DNA of 64,000 nt. It comes from Niallia sp. FSL W8-0635 (GTDB lineage: Bacteria > Bacillota > Bacilli > Bacillales > Cytobacillaceae). Position 1 is the stretch's first letter. The number at the start of each line of letters is the position of its first letter. A program made the translations under genes and the position numbers. The stretch lies in assembly GCF_038007965.1 (NCBI RefSeq), contig NZ_JBBOYD010000001.1, positions 1,466,501-1,530,500 on the forward strand, given 5' to 3'. Below are positions 56,488-64,000 of this stretch, in pieces. Under the pieces are notes generated by a model. The model saw only the letters and a program-made list of their open reading frames with translations, did not search any database and was not told where the DNA came from.

Positions 56488-56537
56488 CATGTTGCCGGTT
56501 ACTCGATTCAGGACAAAACATTTTATTTAAAAGGGAG

Positions 56538-56681
56538 TTAGTCCGAGAGTCCTCGTTTTAATGTATTACGGCGAACCGTACCAAAAGTAAGTGAGGGTAT
56601 TATATTAATCATTCCAATGGCGAGTTTTCCCATTTCATATACCAATAACGATGCCAAGGCCACTGTCAAATCGGCCCCCAT
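56538..56681 (-). CDS. small hypothetical membrane peptide (47 aa)
   Basis: A 47-codon frame, ATG 56681 to TAA 56538, encoding GADLTVALASLLVYEMGKLA then GMINIIPSLTFGTVRRNTLKRGLSD: one hydrophobic helix followed by a basic tail. GAGGTG lies 13-14 bases upstream, partly within a hairpin (CTCAAACG with CGTTTTGAG). I recognise no family. It could be a real small protein or part of a decayed element. Confidence 0.35.
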   Translation of the reverse strand: MGADLTVALASLLVYEMGKLAIGMINIIPSLTFGTVRRNTLKRGLSD

Positions 56682-56913
56682 TTTAAGAAAAGCACCTCAA
56701 AACGGAAGCGTTTGAGTTTTCAGCTCTAAGCTTTTTTTGTGCTCTCACTATTTATTTTGATTTTAGAATATTTAAAAAATGTAAAGCGTGTAAAGGGAAA
56801 TTGAAGTTTGTCAAACCGTTGTTATGAGTTTGTTAATGATTGGTAAATTCGGTTTTTAAGATGAATTTGTATGTTTAAATAGGAATGTACTTCAAATAGG
56901 GAGGGGTTTGATA

Positions 56914-58026
56914 GTGGTAGCAGTAGAAATGAAGGACATTTCTAAATCATACGATAAGCAGAAATCGGTTATTGATGAGATTAGTCTTTCGATAGAAGAA
57001 GGGGAGTTTTTTGTTCTTGTTGGACCGTCAGGATCTGGAAAAAGTACATTATTGCGAATGATTGCGGGTCTTGAAGAAATTTCAGGCGGAGTATTGAAGA
57101 TGAATAATCAAATAGTCAATCACTTGCCGCCAAAGGATCGTAATTTATCAATGGTCTTTCAAAATTATGCATTATATCCACACTTAACGGTGGAACAAAA
57201 TATTCTTTTCGGCTTACGTGCCAAAAAAGTAGACAAGAAGGAGCAACAAAAAAGGTTGCAAGAAACAGCTAAAATGATGGGATTAACCGAATTATTAAAG
57301 CGAAAACCGAGAGAACTATCAGGCGGTCAAAGACAACGTGTAGCTTTAGCTCGGTCTGTTGTAAGTGAAGCTCCTATTTGCTTAATGGATGAGCCACTTT
57401 CTAATTTAGATGCAAAGCTCCGTGCTCATATGAGAATAGAAATTCGCCGCCTACAAAAAAAGCTTGGTTTAACGATGATTTATGTTACCCATGATCAAGT
57501 CGAGGCAATGACAATGGGAGATCGCATCATGGTATTGAATGATGGGAAAATCCAGCAAGTTGGCGAACCGATTACGTTATATAATCAGCCTGCTAATTTA
57601 TTTGTTGCCTCCTTTATCGGCTCACCAAAAATTAATTTAAGTAAAGCGAAACTGATTGATCATAAATTGGTTCTTGAGAATGGTCTGCAAATTATGATGG
57701 ACAAAGAGGATACGCTCCCTTTATTATCACATCCAAATCTTACGATGGGAATTAGAGCAGAGCATATTTTCCCAGGAACAGCAGAACAGACAAGCCATAC
57801 ATTAGAAGTAATTAATGTAGAACAGCTCGGTAATGAAACGTTATTAACCTTTGAAGTGGGAAAAGAGCTGTGGACAGCGAAATGGTTAGGACAATGGCGA
57901 ATTCAAGTAGGAGATCGTGTACCTGTCCAATTGTCTTCCAAGAATATTTGTTTTTTTGATTCTGAATCAGGAGAATTAATTCGCCCAGCAGTTGCTATTA
58001 AAGAACAAGAGGTTGTTGGACTATGA
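56914..58026 (+). CDS. ugpC: ABC transporter ATPase, UgpC/MsmX type
   Basis: A 370-residue CUT1 ATP-binding protein. Walker A GPSGSGKST, Q-loop MVFQNYALYPHLTVEQN, signature LSGGQRQR, Walker B CLMDEPLSNLDAKLR and switch YVTHD are intact; a TOBE/MalK-type regulatory domain makes up the last ~130 residues. GTG 56914 is preferred, with GGGAGGGG 7 bases upstream. First gene of an importer operon. It is the only CUT1 ATPase in the window and could also power the two sugar importers that lack one. Confidence 0.88.
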   Translation: MVAVEMKDISKSYDKQKSVIDEISLSIEEGEFFVLVGPSGSGKSTLLRMIAGLEEISGGVLKMNNQIVNHLPPKDRNLSMVFQNYALYPHLTVEQNILFGLRAKKVDKKEQQKRLQETAKMMGLTELLKRKPRELSGGQRQRVALARSVVSEAPICLMDEPLSNLDAKLRAHMRIEIRRLQKKLGLTMIYVTHDQVEAMTMGDRIMVLNDGKIQQVGEPITLYNQPANLFVASFIGSPKINLSKAKLIDHKLVLENGLQIMMDKEDTLPLLSHPNLTMGIRAEHIFPGTAEQTSHTLEVINVEQLGNETLLTFEVGKELWTAKWLGQWRIQVGDRVPVQLSSKNICFFDSESGELIRPAVAIKEQEVVGL

Positions 58027-58961
58027 GTGAAATCGTATATCAACAGGAAGCACAGCATTCTGTAGACTTTTTAAAAGAAAAAAGGAAGCAGCGGTTACAG
58101 CATTTGTTAAAAGGGATGCTATTTCTATTGCCTTCTATTCTATTATTTAGTGTCTTCTTATTTTACCCATTGGGAAAAACGATCTATTTGAGCTTTTTCT
58201 TAACAGATAATCGAGGAGACCCAACCGTGTTTGTAGGATTGGAAAACTATCTTGAAATCTTTAAATCACCAATCTTTTTGAAAAGTTTAAAATCAACCCT
58301 GTTATTTGCATTATACACAGTACCAGGAACTATTATCGTAAGCTTATTTTTAGCCGTGCTTGCGAATGAAAAGCTCCGTGGAATTGGTATTTTTCGGACA
58401 GTCTTTTCCTCTTCCATGGGAATTTCTGTTGCGGCGGCTTCCGTGTTTTGGATGTTCTTATTTCATCCTACTATAGGTTGGCTTAATCGTATTGTGAAAG
58501 CATTTGGTTTGGATCCGATTGGTTGGCTAACAGATCCTAATTGGGCCTTATTATCTGTCTCCGTTTCCACGATTTGGATGAATGTTGGATTTACCTTCTT
58601 GATTTTATTAGGAGGGCTTCAATCCATAGATTCCTATCTATATGAAAGTGCTGATATTGATGGTGCAGGATACTTTTATAAGCTAAGACGAATTACGATT
58701 CCGATGTTGTCGCCAACCTTATTTTTTGTGTTAACTGTAACATTGATTAATGCCTTTCAAACATTTGGCCAAGTCGATATGTTAACGAGAGGTGGACCGC
58801 AGAATGAGACAAATTTAATCGTTTATTCCATTTACCAGGAGGCGTTTATGAACTACCAATATGGTACGGCAAGCGCTCAAGCGATTATTCTTTTTGTGAT
58901 TATTCTTGTTCTGACTATCATTCAATTTAAGCTTGGAGAAAGGAAGGTTCATTATCAGTGA
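58023..58961 (+). CDS. ugpA: ABC transporter permease, UgpA type
   Basis: A 312-residue CUT1 permease overlapping ugpC by 4 bases (ATGA). EAA loop YESADIDGAGYFYKLRRITIPMLSP. The operon's two glycerophosphodiesterases argue for sn-glycerol-3-phosphate or glycerophosphodiesters as cargo, as in E. coli Ugp. Confidence 0.87.
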   Translation: MSEIVYQQEAQHSVDFLKEKRKQRLQHLLKGMLFLLPSILLFSVFLFYPLGKTIYLSFFLTDNRGDPTVFVGLENYLEIFKSPIFLKSLKSTLLFALYTVPGTIIVSLFLAVLANEKLRGIGIFRTVFSSSMGISVAAASVFWMFLFHPTIGWLNRIVKAFGLDPIGWLTDPNWALLSVSVSTIWMNVGFTFLILLGGLQSIDSYLYESADIDGAGYFYKLRRITIPMLSPTLFFVLTVTLINAFQTFGQVDMLTRGGPQNETNLIVYSIYQEAFMNYQYGTASAQAIILFVIILVLTIIQFKLGERKVHYQ

Positions 58962-59776
58962 CATTGCCAATGCATAGAAAAATTATCTTTTATATTCTAT
59001 TAACGATTGCAGCTCTACTTATTTTTTCTCCAGCCATTATTGCATTTCTGATGAGCTTTATGTCATCACAGGATATTATGACTGGAAAAATAATTCCGAC
59101 AGGCTTAACATTAGACAACTATTTAAAAGTATTTGACCGCTTTCCATTAATGCAATATTTATTAAATAGTTTTGTCGTATCCATCGTCATTATGGTAGGG
59201 CAATTAATACTTGCTAGTTTAGCAGCTTATGCATTTGTATTTTTAGAATTTAAAGGAAGAGATTTTATTTTCTTTATCTTCATTGCAACCATGATGGTGC
59301 CATTTGAAGCGTCAATTATTCCGAACTTTCAAACGATAAGAAATCTTAATTGGCTTGATCATTATAATGGCTTAACAATTCCTTTTTTCGCAACCGCATT
59401 TGGGACCTTTCTCTTGCGTCAGAATTTCAAGCAAATCCCGAAAGAGTTAAAGGAAGCAAGTGAAATAGCAGGAATCGGAGACTTTAAATTTTATTTAACG
59501 GTAGTATTACCAATGGCTAAAACAAGCTTGATTACCCTTGGCGTATATGGATTCGTTACGTCATGGAATATGTACTTATGGCCATTACTTGCAACAACAA
59601 ATGATAGTGTACGTACTGTACAAATAGGTCTAAGACAGCTGCAGTCACAGGAACAGTTAAATGAATGGGGCGTTATCATGGCAGGCGCAATTATCGTTGT
59701 TTTGCCAACGTTAATCCTATTATTTTTGGGGCAGAAAAAACTCCAGAAAGGTTTAACGGAAGGAGCTTTAAAATAA
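58958..59776 (+). CDS. ugpE: ABC transporter permease, UgpE type
   Basis: A 272-residue CUT1 permease. GTG start overlaps the ugpA stop (GTGA). EAA loop KEASEIAGIGDFKFYLTVVLPMAKT, with Ala-Gly replacing the usual Asp-Gly. GGAGAAAGGAAGG lies upstream. Coupled to ugpA and followed by the binding protein gene. Confidence 0.87.
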   Translation: MTLPMHRKIIFYILLTIAALLIFSPAIIAFLMSFMSSQDIMTGKIIPTGLTLDNYLKVFDRFPLMQYLLNSFVVSIVIMVGQLILASLAAYAFVFLEFKGRDFIFFIFIATMMVPFEASIIPNFQTIRNLNWLDHYNGLTIPFFATAFGTFLLRQNFKQIPKELKEASEIAGIGDFKFYLTVVLPMAKTSLITLGVYGFVTSWNMYLWPLLATTNDSVRTVQIGLRQLQSQEQLNEWGVIMAGAIIVVLPTLILLFLGQKKLQKGLTEGALK

Positions 59777-59802
59777 TTGATAAATTAGGGAGTGTACGAA
59801 GA

Positions 59803-61143
59803 ATGACTAAATCAAAGCAGTTGCTAAGTATGTTTTTACTTTCATTGGTTTTATTAATTGTGGGATGTAGCAATAATACAGAATCATCTACTAATAGCGA
59901 AGAAGAGAAGGAAGGTCCAACAACCGTTACCTTCTGGCATTCAATGGGAGGGGCAGCACAAGAAGCATTAAATACGATTGTGGATGAATACAATAGCTCT
60001 CAAGATCAGGTGAAAGTAAATGCAGAATATCAAGGTACATATGACGAAGCATTAACGAAATTTCATACAGTTGCAGGGACAGAAAGTGCTCCAACGATGA
60101 TGCAGGTTTTTGAAATTGGTACAAAATCTATGATTAACAGCGGATTTGTCGAGCCGATTCAAACACTTGTTGATGAAGATGGCTATGATATGAGTGGCTT
60201 AGAAGAAAACATCACGAATTATTATAAAATTGACGACACATTTTATTCGATGCCATTTAACTCTTCTACACCAGTTATGTACTACAATAAGGATGCCTTT
60301 AAGGATGCTGGATTAGATCCAGAGAAAGCACCAGCAACATTTGAAGAAGTAGAAGAAGCAGGAAAGGCAATTGCAAAAGCAAATCCAGAAATGAAGGGAT
60401 TTGCGCTCCAAGCATATGGTTGGTTATATGAACAATTATTAGCGAACCAAGGGGCTTTATTAATGAACAATGATAATGGCCGTACTGAAACACCAACAGA
60501 GATTGGCTTTACAGAGGAACAAGGGAAGTCTGTATTTAATTGGGTTAAAAAGATGATTGATGATAAGACATTCGCTAACTATGGTACAAATGGTGACAAT
60601 ATGGTCGCTGGTTTCCTTGCAGGAGATGTAGCAATGTTTATGCAATCTTCTGCTAGTGCGAGAGACGTAATTGATAATGCACCATTTGAAGTAGGTGTTG
60701 CATTTATTCCCCACCCAGAAGCAGTAGAAAGACAAGGGGTTGTTATTGGGGGAGCTAGCCTTTGGATGATGAAAGATAAGAGTGGTGAGGAGAAAAAGGC
60801 TGCTTGGGAATTTATGAAATACTTACAAACTCCAGAAGTGCAAGGGAAATGGCATGTTGGAACAGGGTATTTTGCGATAAATCCAGATGCTTATGATCAA
60901 CAAGTTGTAAAAGATGCTTATGAACAGATGCCACAATTAAAAGTAACAGTTGAGCAGTTACAATCAACAAAGTCATCTTATGCTACTCAAGGAGCATTAA
61001 TGGATATGATTCCAGAAGGTCGCCGTATTAGTGAAACGGCCCTTGAAACGGTTTATAACGGCGGGGATGTTGATGAAACATATAGCACGATGGTGAAACA
61101 GTTAAATGAAGCTATTGAAAAGGCGAATCGAGCAAGAAAATAA
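59803..61143 (+). CDS. ugpB: ABC transporter substrate-binding lipoprotein, UgpB type
   Basis: A 446-residue lipoprotein (KSKQLLSMFLLSLVLLIVGC, lipobox IVGC). VTFWHSMGGAAQEALNTIVDEYN and the later TPVMYYNKDAFKDAGLDP are close to glycerol-3-phosphate binding proteins UgpB. ATG 59803 has AGGGAG 8-10 bases upstream; the longer frame from 59665 overlaps ugpE and is rejected. Confidence 0.87.
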   Translation: MTKSKQLLSMFLLSLVLLIVGCSNNTESSTNSEEEKEGPTTVTFWHSMGGAAQEALNTIVDEYNSSQDQVKVNAEYQGTYDEALTKFHTVAGTESAPTMMQVFEIGTKSMINSGFVEPIQTLVDEDGYDMSGLEENITNYYKIDDTFYSMPFNSSTPVMYYNKDAFKDAGLDPEKAPATFEEVEEAGKAIAKANPEMKGFALQAYGWLYEQLLANQGALLMNNDNGRTETPTEIGFTEEQGKSVFNWVKKMIDDKTFANYGTNGDNMVAGFLAGDVAMFMQSSASARDVIDNAPFEVGVAFIPHPEAVERQGVVIGGASLWMMKDKSGEEKKAAWEFMKYLQTPEVQGKWHVGTGYFAINPDAYDQQVVKDAYEQMPQLKVTVEQLQSTKSSYATQGALMDMIPEGRRISETALETVYNGGDVDETYSTMVKQLNEAIEKANRARK

Positions 61144-61241
61144 GATATAGGGGAATAGACCAACATGATTAAATAAATTTAATACTTGTTGGTCTGTTTC
61201 TATCCATTAGGCTCTTTTTAATACACTGTTGATTTTCTTGT

Positions 61242-61436
61242 AAAATAGGCGGAGAATTTCCGGCTAATGTTTATAGAGGGGGCTTAAGTAGTAGATATAA
61301 GCGGAGAAATTCCGAATAACTGCTTTAAATAAGACAAACTCCAAAGATTTGGATACTTTAAACGGAAAATCCTCCGTTATTTTTAAGGAAATATGGACAT
61401 TTCCTAATTTAAACGGAAATATGCCGTTTATTTTTC
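61242..61436. repeat. cluster B of four short CGGAAA..TTCCG repeats
   Basis: Four ~27-bp imperfect palindromes at about 61242-61269, 61294-61320, 61358-61384 and 61408-61436, for example AAATAGGCGGAGAATTTCC and TTTAAACGGAAATATGCCG. They are the same family as cluster A and fill most of the 354-bp gap between ugpB and the first glycerophosphodiesterase gene. No clear terminator apart from these. Confidence 0.7.
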
Positions 61437-61497
61437 ACACACAGTAAACTCAACATTATTTATAACAGAGCTTTCTATTAAAAAGGAGGAGAAGAAC

Positions 61498-62259
61498 ATG
61501 AATCAAACAAAAGTATATGGACATAGAGGAGCAAAAGGAAAATATCCAGAAAATACACTTCTTAGTTTTAAACAAGCAATTTTACAAGGCGTAGATGGAA
61601 TTGAATTAGATGTTCATATGACAAAGGATGGCGAAGTGGTTGTCATTCATGATGAATTTTTAAACCGTACAACAGATGGAACGGGCTTTGTAAGAGCATA
61701 TACATTAGAGGAAATAAAAGAATTTAGTGCAGGAAGTAAGTTTTCATCCCTTCCTGATTATGAAGAAAGCTGGTTATTAGAAAAGGTACCAACCTTAAAA
61801 GAAGTATTGCAATTGTTAGCACCATACCCAATTGAACTAAATATTGAACTAAAAACTTATACATTTGAATACGAAGGAATGGAAGAAAAGACGCTCGCAC
61901 TTGTGAACGAATATGGAAATGGGCGTAAGGTCGTTTATTCTTCGTTTCATTTACCGACGTTATTAAGAATAAAGGCGATTGATCCATCTGCTTCGATTGC
62001 ATGGTTGTTAAGTCAAGCAATCTCTAATCCTCTTGATTACATAAAAAGCCTAGAATTAGAGGCACTACATCTTCATAAAGATATGGTAATCGATCATCTG
62101 AATGATTGGAAGGAATTAAAAAATCTAGTAAGAGTATGGACAGTAAATCAAATAGAAGAGATGGTGCAATTAATAGAAGCGAATGTGGAAGCGATTATCA
62201 CAGACTATCCAGAACAGGCAATAGCAATTAGGCAGGAAAGAGCTGTCTCTATTGACTAA
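61498..62259 (+). CDS. ugpQ: cytoplasmic glycerophosphodiester phosphodiesterase (UgpQ-like)
   Basis: A 253-residue GDPD TIM-barrel enzyme without signal peptide, hydrolysing glycerophosphodiesters to glycerol-3-phosphate and alcohol. Catalytic residues lie in YGHRGAKGKYPENTLLSF (His-Arg, Glu), GIELDVHMTKDGEVVVIHD (Glu, Asp, His) and LNIELKTY. AAGGAGGAG precedes ATG. Together with ugpCAEB it completes an import-and-hydrolysis route. Confidence 0.9.
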   Translation: MNQTKVYGHRGAKGKYPENTLLSFKQAILQGVDGIELDVHMTKDGEVVVIHDEFLNRTTDGTGFVRAYTLEEIKEFSAGSKFSSLPDYEESWLLEKVPTLKEVLQLLAPYPIELNIELKTYTFEYEGMEEKTLALVNEYGNGRKVVYSSFHLPTLLRIKAIDPSASIAWLLSQAISNPLDYIKSLELEALHLHKDMVIDHLNDWKELKNLVRVWTVNQIEEMVQLIEANVEAIITDYPEQAIAIRQERAVSID

Positions 62260-63094
62260 ATACTGGATTGTGTGCATGCTCATCCCTTTCTTCATCCTTT
62301 CTCTTACTTCCTGTGGTGATAATTCCGTATCTGTCGTTGCCCAACCAACGATAGAAAAAGAGGACACTCCAAGAGTAATTGCACACAGAGGGGCAAATGA
62401 ATGGTATAACGAAAGCACCATTACGGCATATAAAATAGCTGCCGATTCAGGGGTAGATTCCCTTGAAATAGATTTAAGGATGACAAAAGATGGCGAATTA
62501 ATCGCTATGCATGATGAAACGATTGACCGTACGACAAATGGAAAGGGAAAGGTCTCTGATTATACATTAGAAGAGATAAAGTCTTTTCAAACATTGGAAT
62601 CGGATAATAGTAAAGTGATAACGGAAGAAATTCCAACATTAAAGGAAATAATTGAGACCTTTCATGATTCCCAAAGGTATTATATTGAAACAAGGCTCGT
62701 TAATGGAAAATTAGCAATGGAAGAAAAGCTTATTCAGTTGCTAGAGGAATACCAATTACTCGATAAAAACTTAGTAACCATTCAGTCTTTTTCGGAAGAG
62801 AGTTTATTGAAAATTAAAGAACTGGCTCCGCATACAGAACTAGCTCTTCTTTTTAGAAAAGAATCTTTTTCTCTGAAAAAAGCAAATGAGGTGGATTTTC
62901 CTATTATTGGAATAGAGTCTGCAGATGTTACGCAGAAAATTGTAAATGAATTGCATAAGCAGGGAAAAGAAGTTCATGTGTATTTTACGAATAAGCAAAC
63001 ACAAAAAGAGGAACAAGAAAGAGTAATGGAGTATCAGGTGGATGGCTATTTCACGGATTATATTCATTTTACGAAAGAGATTTTAGCGATATAG
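62252..63094 (+). CDS. membrane-anchored lipoprotein glycerophosphodiester phosphodiesterase
   Basis: A 280-residue GDPD with a lipoprotein signal (TKYWIVCMLIPFFILSLTSC, lipobox LTSC), so it acts outside the membrane. Motifs IAHRGANEWYNESTITAY, SLEIDLRMTKDGELIAMHDETIDRTTNG and YIETRL keep the catalytic residues. TTG 62252 overlaps the preceding gene by 8 bases with GGAAAGAG as ribosome site. It complements the cytoplasmic enzyme. Confidence 0.87.
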   Translation: MTKYWIVCMLIPFFILSLTSCGDNSVSVVAQPTIEKEDTPRVIAHRGANEWYNESTITAYKIAADSGVDSLEIDLRMTKDGELIAMHDETIDRTTNGKGKVSDYTLEEIKSFQTLESDNSKVITEEIPTLKEIIETFHDSQRYYIETRLVNGKLAMEEKLIQLLEEYQLLDKNLVTIQSFSEESLLKIKELAPHTELALLFRKESFSLKKANEVDFPIIGIESADVTQKIVNELHKQGKEVHVYFTNKQTQKEEQERVMEYQVDGYFTDYIHFTKEILAI

Positions 63095-63095
63095 G

Positions 63096-63133
63096 AAAAA
63101 ACGGGTGTGAATTTTTTCATACCCGTTTTTTGA
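63096..63133. terminator. terminator between GDPD and TPR genes
   Basis: AAAAACGGGTGTGA pairs with TCATACCCGTTTTT (one G-T) around ATTTTT; A run and T run make it bidirectional. Confidence 0.85.
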
Positions 63134-63175
63134 TTATACATGAGCTAGATTTTACAATTGTATAATGGAAAAGCT

Positions 63176-64000
63176 TCAACACATATTTTCGTATGTTTTC
63201 AAGCTAAGTTTTCGAAAGATAGATTCAGGCAACGGTAAAAAATGTTCATACGCAATTTTTGCATATTTACGTGCTTTATCCATATTGTTAAGCTCTTTAT
63301 AGCAAAGAGCCATAAATATTTCCTTTGTAAAATAAAGCGCTTGGTCAACAGGGTGGTTAATAAATTTCGGGACTTGAACAGTTTTTAAGATGCTAAGTGC
63401 TTTTTCATATTCTTTCGTAAAATACATTGCTTTTCCCTTTTGAAGCATATTCCAATTGCCACCGGTTACTTCTTGATTTTCTTCATCAAAAGTTACATAT
63501 TTGTCAATAATCGTCATTGCCTCTGGATAATGACCTTTACTATGTAGCAAATATTCTACATAAATAACATCGCAAAGTTCCGTAAACATTTCATCTTCCA
63601 CAAATTCTCCATACTGTTTTAATTTTTTTAAGTAGTAATGAAATTTTTCTTCTTCTTCTACTAATAAGGCAACTACGGTAGCAAGTTTATATATGTCGTC
63701 TGTTTTGTAGTAGAGCTTTTCTTTTTTGGAATAGACTAATGCTCTTTCCACAGCTCCTGAGGTTGCTTTAATATCACCGATTGCTGAGTAAATGGCGGCA
63801 GCATGATAGTCTAAATTGACTTGAGTCATTGGATCAATTTTTATATGGGTTGTTTCAATATGTTTTCGTTCTTCTAGATAACAATGTAAAGCTTCTTGAT
63901 AGTGATGTACCACAAAAAGGGTTATCCCCCTAAAGATTGCAATGTCTGCTCGATTAGCAGTCAGATTGAGTAGGTCATAAATTTGAGCTGCTTTTTCACA
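63176..64000 (-). CDS. TPR-repeat protein, 5' end outside the window
   Basis: The frame runs open from the right window edge to TGA/TAA at 63176, so only the C-terminal ~274 residues are seen. They are helical with several TPR-like pairs (AIYSAIGDIKATSGAVERALVYSKK, AMYFTKEYEKALSILKTV, EIFMALCYKELNNMDKARKYAKIAYEH). This layout is common in Rap/PlcR-like or helix-turn-helix-TPR regulators, whose DNA-binding part would lie beyond the edge; that part cannot be checked. GTG 63913 is an internal codon, not the start. Confidence 0.75.
   Translation of the reverse strand, partial: CEKAAQIYDLLNLTANRADIAIFRGITLFVVHHYQEALHCYLEERKHIETTHIKIDPMTQVNLDYHAAAIYSAIGDIKATSGAVERALVYSKKEKLYYKTDDIYKLATVVALLVEEEEKFHYYLKKLKQYGEFVEDEMFTELCDVIYVEYLLHSKGHYPEAMTIIDKYVTFDEENQEVTGGNWNMLQKGKAMYFTKEYEKALSILKTVQVPKFINHPVDQALYFTKEIFMALCYKELNNMDKARKYAKIAYEHFLPLPESIFRKLSLKTYENMC

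Noticed and set aside
59665..59802. Longer start for the UgpB-type binding protein
   Set aside because: The extension overlaps ugpE and precedes the clear ribosome site and signal peptide at 59803.

Overview
The window looks like a chromosome segment of a low-GC, Gram-positive, spore-forming member of the Bacillaceae. I infer a Niallia/Bacillus-type relative, from strong AGGAGG-type ribosome binding sites, frequent TTG and GTG starts, Bacillus-like gene families (kipI/kipA, SleB-type hydrolases, general stress protein 26, OpuF) and terminators and lipoprotein signals of Bacillus type. No rRNA, tRNA, prophage or complete transposon was recognised.

Region 1 (1-2730) holds a GNAT acetyltransferase and the 5-oxoprolinase subunit pair kipI-kipA. 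kipI carries an in-frame TAA just after its apparent start.

Region 2 (2731-16701) is a complete type I-B (Cst/Tneap-type) CRISPR-Cas locus. It contains a 48-repeat array read on the minus strand with a decayed distal end, a WYL-domain regulator, cas6-cas8b-cas7-cas5, a hairpin, cas3-cas4-cas1-cas2, and a second 7-repeat array read on the plus strand. Both arrays have a related leader with a conserved motif exactly 89 bp from the first repeat. Between the regulator stop codon and its terminator sits a degenerate repeat-spacer-repeat unit. Its 'spacer' can pair from its first base with 14 consecutive bases (21 of 27 overall) just upstream of the cas6 ribosome binding site, next to a CCC PAM-like triplet. 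This is a candidate crRNA-like guide for self-repression of the cas operon and is the most interesting signal in the window.

Region 3 (16702-23815) has a LysM/SleB-type hydrolase, a small Ser/Thr kinase convergent with a Ser/Arg/Lys-repeat protein (a CotH/CotG-like arrangement), an SfnG-like flavin monooxygenase with an ATP-grasp protein, and an OpuF-like osmolyte ABC importer.

Region 4 (23816-39905) is sugar catabolism. It has a GH127 beta-L-arabinofuranosidase, AraC regulator, CUT1 importer and GH42 beta-galactosidase, followed by a LacI-controlled sucrose/fructan set (CUT1 importer, GH32, fructokinase). Neither importer has its own ATPase.

Region 5 (40098-44400) has the RlmCD-type rRNA methyltransferase, a second SleB-type hydrolase, small lipoproteins, a frameshifted membrane protein and a roughly 450-bp MITE-like nested inverted-repeat element.

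Region 6 (44415-51598) is an IclR-controlled xylonate/xyloside cluster with the same gene order as E. coli yagE-F-G-H.

Region 7 (51898-64000) has a DoxX protein behind an Fnr/Rex-like box, a LysR/permease pair, a DUF554 protein, general stress protein 26, and a complete Ugp-type glycerol-phosphate (diester) importer with two glycerophosphodiesterases. The importer operon is flanked by clusters of short CGGAAA..TTCCG repeats. A truncated TPR protein runs off the right end.
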